A stretch of 64,000 nucleotides of DNA from Platycnemis pennipes (taxonomy: Eukaryota > Arthropoda > Insecta > Odonata > Platycnemididae). This document shows positions 53,975-63,799 of the stretch, in pieces. The notes under the pieces are model-generated. The model did not search any database and was not told where the DNA came from. It worked only from the letters and a program-made list of their open reading frames with translations. The translations under genes and the position numbers were made by a program. The DNA lies in the NCBI GenBank assembly GCA_933228895.1, contig OW121853.1, positions 125,384,133 to 125,448,132 on the forward strand, given 5' to 3'. How positions within the stretch are numbered: the stretch's first letter is position 1; the number at the start of each line of letters is the position of its first letter.

Positions 53975-54205
53975 ATCCCGGAGGTTGGTTTGCATAGGTG
54001 AGGGTATAGCTAACCCCGAACTAAGCCACAGGCGTGTGAATTTCACATATTCAGGGTAAGGGGGCCAGTTCCTTTCCCTGGGCCACCTCGAACTCAGAGG
54101 ATTTTTTCGTTCGGGGGCGTCCAGGAAGGATTCACCCGGGTTTGAACCCGGGACCCTTCGATCAGTAGCCAAACGCTTTACCCACTAGGCCACCACGCTC
54201 CCCTT
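53975..54205 (-). mobile_element. SINE type S1, copy 2 (tRNA-derived)
   Basis: The better preserved S1 copy. On the minus strand: box A TGGCCTAGTGG, box B GGTTCAAACCC, a tRNA-like spacing of about 45 bp, then the body CGAGGTGGCCCAGGGAAAGG, CTGAATATGTGAAATTC and GGTTAGCTATACCCTC, ending near 53975. About 230 bp. Confidence 0.75.
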
Positions 54206-54409
54206 TACGCTTGCTAAAAGATGAAATATAAGGAATAAAAATATATGGCCATTGACAGATAATTTTCGTTCTGCAAAATTAAATTTACCTTCTTGTTCAT
54301 CATCATTTAAGCAACATTTTACCGGCAAATCCTTGATAGACGAGACCTCTAAAATACTGTTGTTCAATATTATTATTACGCTTAAGTCTGATGTCATGAA
54401 GGCCTATTG

Positions 54410-54800
54410 AGCGGGATTCCCGAGTTCAGATTCAGGACAGGCCCAGTATCTGGTCCGAGGCCTGCGCGGAATAGGCACGGCACATTTTTAAGCGAGCGGG
54501 TGGAGGCGCATCAAACAATAGGGGGGCGTGGAGGGGGTTGGCGGAGGGAGGGGATCCCTCCCAAGGGGGAGGGCGAACCTGGTGGAGTCGCATTCCAGCG
54601 CCCTCCCATCGCCCAAGGATGCTGCGCTCCGTACCCTTTGAGCCTCCGCGAATGCTCATCCTGCGGGCTCGAATTGCAACAACAACACTAGCCGGAAAAC
54701 AACGTTACTCAAGCTTCGCCGGCCCTCGAGTGCTGCTTCCATGCGACCGGGTGCGCCGATTCAGCCTCTTTTGTTTTCATGTCCGCAGGCCTGTGTTATA
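54410..54800. other. GC/CpG-rich island upstream of expanded exon 1
   Basis: About 1.5 kb upstream of the expanded ATG. A promoter or non-coding first exon of expanded would fit here, but no motif proves it. Confidence 0.3.
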
Positions 54801-55013
54801 TAACCATAGAACGCAACACTCCTGATTTGAATTCTGACTGCTCCAAATAAGAGTTTTCTAATTCTCTAATATGTCTCTAATAGGAAAGAGTATCGATGAA
54901 ATATCAACTTAAAATATTAAATTCGTTCAACACTGCCTTTAGCGTGTTATGTAGATTTAGAATTCTGTTAGAAACCGTGCGTTTGCGAAAAGAAGGAAAG
55001 AAATGACCGGCGA

Positions 55014-55127
55014 GGAATGATTGGGAAGCACTTGGCATCGATCGGACACATTCCAGGGGAATCCACAGAGATTGAGTGCATTCCGCATTTGGGAAGCATT
55101 AGAGGCAAGGAAGGGGAAGTCATTCCA
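55014..55127. promoter_or_regulatory. cluster of four TEAD/Scalloped-type sites upstream of expanded
   Basis: Four copies of GGAATG/CATTCC fall within 113 bp: 55014-55019, 55049-55054 (inside ACATTCCA, a full TEAD consensus), 55079-55084 and 55121-55126 (inside TCATTCCA). About 0.06 would be expected by chance in this length at equal base composition. The cluster is about 2 kb upstream of the expanded start codon and is not part of any repeat I can recognise. TEAD/Scalloped binds this motif, and expanded is an established Yorkie/Scalloped target in Drosophila. That this cluster is an enhancer is inference. Confidence 0.4.
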
Positions 55128-55291
55128 GCACACGACCAAAGCAAGAAGGACACACGCGCTTCGGGGCGCCCCGCCGCCCGCCCCCTACAGCCGCTATCGC
55201 AAGCAGGGTTCAATGACTCATTTTATTCAGTGAGATTGAAATAAATTAAAAGAACCAGCGCATGCACCAATATATTGTGAACTATGCACAC

Positions 55292-55913
55292 ACATCTATA
55301 TCTACATAATACCTTGCAAGCCACCATAAAGGTGTGTGGCAGGGGGTGAATTATCACAAAACATGCACTACATATCAAGAATAAAAAGGATTAGTATTTA
55401 TATACTGTTCTAAACTACACTATTTAAAAAAAGATAAAAATAGCAAAGCAAACATGCAAAAACATGCTGTTAGTTGGGTTAGCTTTAAGTACTCATACCA
55501 ACATGCAGCTACCAATGCTATGCATTGTTACTCTCCGATTGGACATATTTACCGTTATTCGTATATCTTATTGCACGAGAAAAAAGGACATTTTGAATCT
55601 GTCAGTTCGGCAATCAATTTCTCTAATTTTATGATTATGGTCCAGTCTGCCATAGTAAATGATTATGGTCCAGTCTGCCATAGTAAGTTGGGGTTCGCAA
55701 AATATTTTTAACATCATCACTGAAAATATTGTCTTGGAATTTATTTAAGAGATTAAATCTCAATTTCAACCTGCGATCTGACAATGATTCCTAATTTAAT
55801 TCATTTAATAGACTGGTTACGCTAATACGGTTATCGTACCGTCCCTTTACAAATCTTGCCGATCTTCGCTGCACACGTTCAAGTTCATTATTTAGACCGA
55901 TTTCGTAGGGATT
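55292..55913 (-). mobile_element. LINE-A copy A11, 5'-truncated
   Basis: Minus-strand copy with tail (ATCTATATCTACATAA), hairpin, 3' UTR and coding up to the SVWDPYE region, stopping at CGTAGGGAT. A 28-bp internal duplication (55631-55686) repeats ATGATTATGGTCCAGTC. Confidence 0.8.
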
Positions 55914-56164
55914 ACCCCTGCACATGCCGCGACCGGGATTAAATCGATTAGTCTTCCGATGCCTTGAGTCACGAGGAATCGTTTTCGCATGCATTGGAAA
56001 ACCTGTCGGAGGCCTGGATCTATCGCTGGAGAGGGCGACCGGTGCGGGAGGGATCCCGCCAAGTGCGTACCTTCTTGCATCGCGGGGACTCGTGCCGGCG
56101 AACGACTGAGCAGTAACATCGCATTGGCTCTGAGAATCGACTGAAGGTAAAAGAGGGAGAAATG

Positions 56165-56607
56165 ACTCAAGAATTAGGGTGGGAGTCATTACCAGAGCGT
56201 AGGTTAAGGTACAGATTAAATCTATTGGAGAAATTTCAATCGTATAGCTTTACTGAAGATGTTAGGCACATATTTAAAGAAAACAGCGTATTATGCTAGA
56301 TTCGACCAGATAAATAAGATTAGAGAGATAGATTGTCGTACAGATAGATTCAAAATGGCATTTTTCCCCCGTACTATAAGAGAACAGAATAGGCAGCATA
56401 GGAAAGGGATAGGTAGGGGAAATATTTTAGAGTATTCTGTAGTGCATGATGCATGTATTAACCCCTCAAATACTATAGATACTAACAATCTAGTTGCATG
56501 AGACCCTATAGTTGTTTGTTTGCATGTTAGTAGTGCATCCTTGGTGATCTTCACCCCCTGCCACGCACCCTCATGGTGGCTTGCCGAGTATCGTGTAGAT
56601 GTAGATG
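56165..56607 (+). mobile_element. LINE-B copy, 5'-truncated
   Basis: Coding from ELGWESLPERRLRYRLN through CRTDRFKMAFFPRTIREQ to the stop, 3' UTR, hairpin and CGTGTAGATGTAGATG tail. ATGAC beside both ends (56162-56166 and 56605-56609) may be a target duplication. Confidence 0.8.
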
Positions 56608-56752
56608 ACGGGTAATCGTCCAGGCCAATGAGCTGCATAAGATTCCCAACTGGAAATACAGCTGTAGGGAGGATCAATACCATTTTGTTCTCATCGACCT
56701 TTATATTATTATTTTTTATATTATATAAATTTTGTTATATTTTTTTGTGAAC

Positions 56753-57322
56753 TTGAACGTGTGCAGAGAAGATCGGCAAGATTTGTAAAGGGACGATATG
56801 ATAATTATATTAGCGTAACCAGTCTATTAAATGAATTGAAATGGGAATCATTGTCAGATCGCAGGTTGAAATTTAGACTTAATCTCTTCCACAAATTCCA
56901 AGGCAATATTTTCAGTGATGATGTTAAAAATATTTTACGAACCCCAACTTACTATGGCAGACTGGACCATAATCATAAAGTTAGAGAAATTGATTGCCGA
57001 ACTGACCGATTCAAAATGTCCTTTTTCCCTCGCACAATAAGAGATACGAATAACGGTAAATATGTCCTATCGGAGAGTAGCAATGAATAGCATTGGTAGC
57101 TGCATGTTGGTATGAGTACTTAAAGCTAACCCTACTAACAGAATGTTTTTGCATGTTTGCTTTGCAATTTCTATCTTTTTTAAATAGTGTAGTTCTGACT
57201 ACTATATTAATACTATTCCTTTTTATGCATGATATGTAGTGCATGTTTGGTGAGCAATCACCCCCTGCCACACACCCTTGTGGTGGCTTGCAGGGTATTA
57301 TGTAGATGTAGATGTAGATGAG
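56753..57322 (+). mobile_element. LINE-A copy A12, 5'-truncated, recent
   Basis: Starts within the NELERVQRRSARF codons. The frame 56761-57090 is open to LSESSNE. It has a full 3' UTR, hairpin and tail GTAGATGTAGATGTAGATG. Nearly identical to A10. Confidence 0.85.
56761..57090 (+). CDS. LINE-A reverse transcriptase, last 109 residues
   Basis: Open frame of copy A12 that begins MQRRSARFVKGRYDN (the first M is a substitution at a Val/Met position of the family), continues through SLLNELKWESLSDR and YYGRLDHNHKVREIDCRTD to LSESSNE. It lacks all catalytic motifs, so it is only a remnant of the C-terminal domain. Confidence 0.8.
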   Translation: MQRRSARFVKGRYDNYISVTSLLNELKWESLSDRRLKFRLNLFHKFQGNIFSDDVKNILRTPTYYGRLDHNHKVREIDCRTDRFKMSFFPRTIRDTNNGKYVLSESSNE

Positions 57323-57644
57323 ACCTCTACGGTCCCACAAGACTGGCACAACCACACGGCTGTCTCCAAATACACTTTTACTGCGGTAATTTTCCATTTT
57401 CTCCATATATTTTTTTTATTCAGGGAGTCGCAGTCGGAGAATGAAATTCCGTGTTCCATCTTGATTTTCTTTCGATCATATGACGTGTCACACAACAACT
57501 CTCAACTGCACACCCTGTAGGAAATAGATAGGAAGTATGTCGCCCTTTTTGCGGATTCGCGCGAATGCCCAGGCGACTTGTACCTCTGTTGAATCGAAGT
57601 GGAGAAATGAAAAATAACATTCATCTTCAAACTACACTAAGGAA

Positions 57645-58085
57645 GTCTTCTTCTATATCTACGTCAAATGAATACCCTGTATGTCACCGTGAGAGTGTGT
57701 AACAGTCGGTGACGAGTACCAAACATGCACTTTATATATGCAACTACGTTACTACATGGTAACATGTTAGATAATAGGGTCACATGCTGCTAGGTGGTTA
57801 GTATCTACATAGTGATAAAGGGATTATTGGTTATAGTGACTTTATCTAAATACATTAATCTGCATTTACCTATCATGCATGGGAAGTAATTTTAATACAT
57901 ACATCATACACTAAACACTACTCTAACAATATATCACGTGCCTATCCCTTTCTTATGCTGCCTATTGTGTTCTCTTACAGTACGCGGTCAAAGTGATAAT
58001 TTGAATCTATCGTTGCGACATCTATCTCTCTAATCTTATTTATTTCGTCGAAGCTAGCATAACACGCTAGGGTTTCTAACATGTA
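57645..58085 (-). mobile_element. LINE-C copy, 5'-truncated
   Basis: Minus strand: degenerate tail and hairpin (ATACCCTGTATGTCACC), C-type 3' UTR with AACCACCTAGCAGC and the GTAGATACTAACC segment, then codons for DCRTDRF-like and RFDEINKIREI to CTAGCGTGTTATGC. Confidence 0.7.
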
Positions 58086-58164
58086 TTGCGATGGTGCGAT
58101 CAACTCGCCTCTACTTTCTCCCTTGCTCCCGTGAGCTTGAGATAATCCGAGGGGATCCAAATAT

Positions 58165-58320
58165 AGTACCGAGTTGTAGGATATCTCAAACCTGCCGCGT
58201 GAACGGCGGTGAAACGCACATTAATTGCCATAAGAAAAAATTTACCTGGACCGGGAAACGAACCACGGACCTTAGGCTTTCCGGGCCACTGCGCAGACCA
58301 CTACGCTACCCAGGAGTGGA
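58165..58320 (-). mobile_element. SINE type S3 (tRNA-derived)
   Basis: Minus-strand box A TAGCGTAGTGG and box B GGTTCGTTTCC with tRNA-like spacing, then a body (GGCAATTAATGTGC, CGCCGTTCACGCGGCAG). A related piece lies at 62089-62170. The pogo element is inserted a few bases upstream of its head. Confidence 0.65.
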
Positions 58321-58332
58321 ATCACGGATCTA

Positions 58333-61300
58333 GGGTAAAGGGGGGTGAATCGGACCAGCGGGTGAATAGGAACGCTTTTCAAAAAGTGCGCTCAGACCCG
58401 AAACGGTATCACTTGAGACTGACTACGTTTTAGGAATTGCTTCTTTGTAATCTTGTCCTTCTAGTAGAGTGAAAACGAGAACTCGACGACTGAATTTAAG
58501 CAAATGATACTCTGTCGAATGGAAGCCTACCATACGAGAGAGGTGTGAAATTGGGTATTTAGAAAACCTCGTATAGGTTCAAAGTAAGGTGACATTGTAG
58601 CGCTTACTCAGATTTCAAGTTTTTCTTTCCTGAAAGGAAATCTAATACCATAGCTGCCACATTAGGTTACTTTTTTGAGCCTTGTATGAATATCGGAGTT
58701 ACCAAACATGATACAAAATCATATTACTTAGTCGGGTGAAAAGGACCAGCACGCGCAGGAGTTCAGTTCCAAGCCGCTGGTCGAGGGTGAAGCATTGAAC
58801 CAGTTATACTCAACTGACACTTGGAAAAATTCCTTCTGCTACTGAAAAGTAAGTAGATATACAACTAATATTGATAAATTGCTTACTTACACTTAATGTT
58901 TTACATTAAAAACATCAAATGTTTATAAGAATGTTTGAGCGAAAGTGGCTAAAAATTTTTTTTAGGCCATACTCTTTTATTTAAGTATTATAAGAAGTTT
59001 AATGGAATAAACCTATTTTAATGCTATTCTATATCACGTTATAGATATTTACTACGTATAACGAGGAGGAGGAAAGAGATTTTCCCCGTCACAGAGGTGA
59101 ATTATTACGGCGACGAGCACGATTTACAGGCTGAGCGAGAGGTAAGCTACCTTCGTTTGATGTAACATATGTTGTGTACTGTTCCATATATATTAACCAA
59201 TTATTCGCTGAAACAATATCATAAAACATACGCATTTCGTGATGGAAATTTATTGTTATTAATTCACATTGAGTTCCATACCTATACATTCTACATTACT
59301 CAGTGGTCTATATTTTCCAATCTGAAAGAAAAGGAGGTGATATAATGTACGTGATAGAGGGATTGCCAGAGTATTAAATATTATATATGGCAACAGAATT
59401 AGTTGTGGAACGCCTTACAACCTCATTTTGATAGCGTAACATTAGCAAAATTTCATTTAAAACGTATTTATGAAAGTGATAATTTTCGCTTACCGTTAAT
59501 GTTTTTCCTTTTGGATTAAGATGGGGAAGTACCGGTGAAAAACGGAACAGACATGGACAGAGGAGGATATGAGAATGGCGCTGAAAGCTTTCAGAGAGGG
59601 AAGAAGCATGAGGCATTCTGCCGAACTTTTCAATGTTCCCCGTACTTGCCTCTATCGTAGGATAGTAGCGGATACGGAAAAATTGAAGACAAAGGGGGGC
59701 AAAATGTCTTCTCAGTGGAAGAAGAGGAAGCATTAATTAGAATAATTCTTAGGTTATGTGAAATTGGGTTCGGATTGACAAGAGATGATGTCATGAAGGT
59801 GGCATATGAATCTTCCATTGAAAACAACATAAAAAACAATTTCTGTGAGTTAAAAAAACGAGCAGGCAAGGATTGGTTCTTGAATTTTATATCTAGACAT
59901 CCTTTAAGTCTTCGAAAACCCGAAGGTTTGTCAGTGGCTCGAGCTGAGGGTTTAAATAAGGAAGATGTAGACGATTTTTTTTCAAAGTTAACTATTTCGA
60001 TGGCTGAGGCTGGAGTTATGGATAGGCCCCACCTTATATACAACGTTGACGAAACGGGATGTGTATTAAATAATCGCCAAACCCAAAAGAATGTTGCAAG
60101 AACAGGATCTAAGGTAGTCATAAAACAGACGCCAGTGGAAAAGGGGGAATTGGTGACAGTTGTTGCGTGCTGCAATGCAAGTGGACATTACATACCACCT
60201 TTTGTAATTTTTAAGGGGAAAAAGTTCCATAAGGAAAGGGAGGATGGATTTCCGTTGGGATCTAAAATTTTTATGTCCGATTCAGGGTGAATAAATGAGG
60301 ATCTTTTTTTGGAGTGGCTAAAGCACTTTCAAGCAAACAGGATTCCTGGCCGATGCATTTTAGTCCTCGATGGCCACGCATCACACAAGACTCTTCGTGT
60401 TCTACTGTTCTGTGAAAGGAATGAGATCACTCTCTTATCACTGCCCAGCCACACTACACAAAGGTTGTAACCTCTGGGCAGGTCTTTTTATAAACCATTA
60501 AAGACATACTACGATATTGAAACAAATGCGTATATGACAGTTTGTAAGGGGGATAGAAAGATGACTAAATTTAATTTTGGTCGGCTTTTTCGAAATGCAT
60601 GGAGCAAAGCCGCAACAATCGGCAACGCTGAAAATGGATTCCGATCAGTAGGAATATTCCCTCTGAATCCGGGTATCCTGACGGAGTTAGATCTTCATCC
60701 TTCTAATCTCGGAAGCTCACACGCCCCAGAAGAAGCATCAACTCCTTTTTCGACAAATTCATCTTCCGATCAAAAATTAACTGCCAGTCCCTATGAAGTA
60801 AGCCAATCCTCGACATCAACATCTGAGGAATCGTCAAATACTTTGGGTAGGTCTTTCCATAATTTACTACCTACACCAGAAAAAAGAATGAAAGTCAATG
60901 TGAAAAGGTCAAGAAAGCAAATTGCTCAAATACTTACTTCTCCAGCTGTAATAGAAGAAACAAAGCAACGACTGAAGAAACAAAATATTAGGAACGCGAA
61001 GGGAACTTGCAGAAACTTATATGAATCATCTTCAGATAGGGACGGCAATACTGAGAATGGGGAAAACTCAGCTGATGATACGCTTTGTGGCTTCTGCTCC
61101 AAGTCTTATAATTGTGCGAATTCGTCAAAGTTTAGAGACTGGATTAAGTGCATGAAGTGTAATTGTTGGTACCATGAGCTGTGTGTAGGTGCTAAGGGGC
61201 GAGATAAATTTACTTGTGGTAAATGTGCTTAATTGTTTTGGTAAATTTGTTCTATTTTGTTCTATTTTGTTCTATATGTTCAGATTTGGTGATGTATGTC

Positions 61301-61691
61301 TATTTGTAAAGTTATGTTTGACTCTAAGAAGGTGTCGTCGAAATATCTCCAGACTGCACTACATTGTTAATAGCAATGATGCAAAATTTCAAAATTGTAT
61401 GGAATAAAACTTAAGAAAACTAAAAAAATTTATAACGTTATTTTACTGGTCCGATTCAGCCTCTAATCTGGTCCGATTCGCCCTCCAAGTCGTCGGGCGA
61501 ATAGGACCATGCAGTCTCTTGAAGAAATTGCTCCAGGACCGTTCTATTCAGAGCAACCACGCTGAAAATTGCGTTTTAAACTGGAAAAACATCAAGTCCT
61601 TTGCTGATAATGCTTTCAGAATGTAACTGTTTACACAAACGAGGAAATCGACGATTTTCCTTTTTGTGGCCCGATTCACCCCCCTTTACCC
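58333..61691 (+). mobile_element. complete pogo/Tigger-type DNA transposon
   Basis: A 3359-bp element flanked by TA (58331-58332 and 61692-61693). Terminal inverted repeats of 25 bp (58333-58357 and 61667-61691) match at 24 positions and start GGGTAAAGGGGGGTGAATCG. Related GGTCCGATTC motifs recur near the right end (61448-61457, 61470-61479, 61495-61507 inverted) and GGGTGAA(A/T)AGGA motifs near the left (58360-58371 and 58733-58745). It contains one decayed transposase gene, and AATAAA at 61403-61408 fits its polyadenylation signal. Confidence 0.88.
59521..61232 (+). pseudogene. pogo-family DDE transposase with C-terminal PHD-like finger, inactivated
   Basis: The reading frame goes from ATG at 59521 to the stop at 61230-61232 (about 570 codons). 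Domains in order: an N-terminal helix-turn-helix (RSMRHSAELFNVPRTCLYRR), a CENP-B-type DNA-binding region (KRAGKDWFLNFISRHP), a DDE_1 catalytic domain (first Asp in YNVDETGCVLNN, second in LVLDGHASHKT), and a C-terminal cysteine-rich finger (CGFC, CMKC, WYHELC, CGKC) of PHD type. Breaks: TGA at 59536-59538, a one-base frame change in the G run 59694-59699, TGA at 60288-60290, TAA at 60468-60470. The third catalytic Asp, expected in the PLDR motif, is Gly (60477-60479). Most lesions are single transitions, so this copy died fairly recently. Pogo transposases cut at TA sites. Confidence 0.85.
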
Positions 61692-61699
61692 TATCTTTC

Positions 61700-62470
61700 G
61701 CGTTATCGCAATCTTTATCGTTAACGCTTACCCCTAGAGTAGCGCAGGGTTAACAATAATCGTCTATATAATTCGCTCCACTGACTGTAATAAGCGATTT
61801 GAAGTGCTGTACGAAAAATGAAGAATGGATATCACGTTCTCTCTGAGTTAAGTTTAATCAATAAATAACGATAACGCTAGCGCACGCGTTATGAAGATCC
61901 ATGATCGAGGCCCAGGATCCTTAATTCCCATGGCAATTTTACCGAGGTTCAAGGTACTTGATTTTGAGTCCCTGCGGTCCATCAAGGATGGCCACGCAAG
62001 GGAGAAAGGGCTTCACAGAAGCCACGACCAATTGGTGAACCTCATCCAGCGCTAAAGCCGCGCTTGGCGGTAAAGTATGATATCTCAAACCTGCCGCGTG
62101 AACGGCGGTGAAATTGACATTAATTGCCTGGACCGGGAAGGTGAATTTTTTCTCATGGCAATTAATGTGGATATTACCGAGTTGATTCTCGAATAATTTC
62201 CCATCGTTTGCGAACGTGAGTCGCGATAGGATGAGAAGGGTTCGGTAATGCCACAACGAATGGAGAGATTTAGCAAGGGCCCTGCGGATGTGGCGCCAGC
62301 GCCCCCCTCCGGTCAACGAGGGCCTATGCCACGCGAAGGCCCCAGCTGGGTACGTACTGGGTACTCTGCCCCCTCTTCAGAGCACCACGAAGACCAAAAC
62401 TTATAAGAGTAAGGATGGACCAGGGTTTTCAAGAAGGCCCTCTCTACAGCTCTTCCTAAATGTCATTATA
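61700..62470. other. non-coding, with SINE S3 pieces
   Basis: At 62089-62170 two S3 body pieces lie in opposite orientation (CCTGCCGCGTGAACGGCGG, and CATGGCAATTAATGTGGAT reversed). Nothing else recognised. Confidence 0.45.
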
Positions 62471-62474
62471 ACTA

Positions 62475-62599
62475 ATAAACATTTATTACTATGTAGATAC
62501 TAACCATCTAGATGCATGTGACTCTATTAATATTTCCAAGTACGAGCCTAGTTGCGTGTCATTAGTGCATGTTTGGTGACCTTCACCCCCTGCCACACA
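62475..62599 (+). mobile_element. LINE-C 3' UTR fragment
   Basis: TATGTAGATACTAACCATC, TAGTTGCGTGTCATTAGTGC and CACCCCCTGCCACACAC, cut off within the hairpin by the next fragment. Confidence 0.65.
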
Positions 62600-62682
62600 C
62601 TAAACTTCACAATTTAAAAAAAGATAAAAGTAGCAAAGCAAGCATACACAAACATGCTGTTAGTTGGGTTAGCTTCAAAAAT
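62600..62682 (-). mobile_element. LINE-A 3' UTR fragment
   Basis: Minus-strand piece: AACTTCACAATTTAAAAAAA, GTAGCAAAGCAAGCAT and ACATGCTGTTAGTTGGG match the A 3' UTR. No tail is present. Confidence 0.65.
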
Positions 62683-62689
62683 CTTCTTT

Positions 62690-63690
62690 AAAAGTTGGGT
62701 AGATGAATAGTGGGAAGGGCAACACAACAACAACCTTCCCAACGGGTCCAGGCTCCTATTTGCAGAAACGTGGCGCTGATTCAAATAAAACATAACTCCA
62801 AGCCCTTAATAAACTCTTAATAGGAGCATGCATGGTGTGACTATTCTCAGCTGTATACCTTTCGCTGCGGGAGGAAGAGAGAAGTCGCGTGGAGGCGGAT
62901 GGCTCAGGGGATTCAACATTACTTCAATCGAAAAAGCAGATAGAGTTTTGGGTCGGAGTTTCCACAGGCCTGAAACTCGCAGTCCACTTGCTACTAAGAG
63001 GGAGATGCACAATAAAAGGAATGGAAGCACATAGCTGTAACTTCCAACAATTTATATCCTCTTATCCTAAAAGAGTAGGCAATTTTAATGTTCATAATAT
63101 TTCATGCGTCACGTAATTTAAAGCCTTTGGTCAATAAATAGTAAAATTCCATCAACTAACACAAGTAGTGATAACTCTGAAAAAAGTCGGTTGGTCAAAT
63201 TGGTCAAATATTCTCTATAGCTGAAAGATCATTCAGCTCATCCGTGTAGGATGAGAACTCAAACGTCAACTCACAACACAAAATGGAAACTGAAAAATGT
63301 ACTTGCTCATATTAGACTTGACGTGCGAAAGTGAAGTTCTAGAAACCTTATTTATACATAACCTCGAGAGTAAAACACGGGCTTAACCCGCACGGGAGAC
63401 GAGAGCGGATCCATCGAGCCAATGCGGCAGTTGTGGCGGAGTATCGCCACAAATGTTTTCAAAGTCCAACTTATGAAGTTGCTTTCCTTGCTTTACAAGC
63501 TAACCTCATTCAACTTGTTTTGTATTTACTCATATAGAATATATAAATCACTACCCTTTCCTTTCGCTACCTAAAGGTAATGAGGTATTTTTTTCAAATT
63601 TGCCCTCGATTTACATGAAAAAATCTCTTATCGGCCGTATTACGAGAGAATTTAAAGCAGTCGAGTGTCTATATTTCGTGCGAGGAGTTC
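62690..63690. other. nothing recognised
   Basis: No repeat family, exon or RNA gene recognised. Confidence 0.3.
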
Positions 63691-63692
63691 GA

Positions 63693-63758
63693 GATCACCC
63701 CCTGCCCCACACCTTCGCGGTGGCTTGCAGGGTATAGTGTAAATGTAGATGTAGATGA
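63693..63758 (+). mobile_element. LINE-B 3' end only
   Basis: ATCACCCCCTGCCCCACACC, B hairpin (CTTCGCGG loop) and tail GTAAATGTAGATGTAGATG. Confidence 0.7.
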
Positions 63759-63799
63759 TATAAATAACTTACTTCCAACCCCTCTTACCCCCTTACCTA

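Noticed and set aside
59630..60175. 181-residue minus-strand open frame inside the pogo element
   Set aside because: It is the antisense shadow of the transposase, which has clear DDE and HTH motifs on the plus strand.
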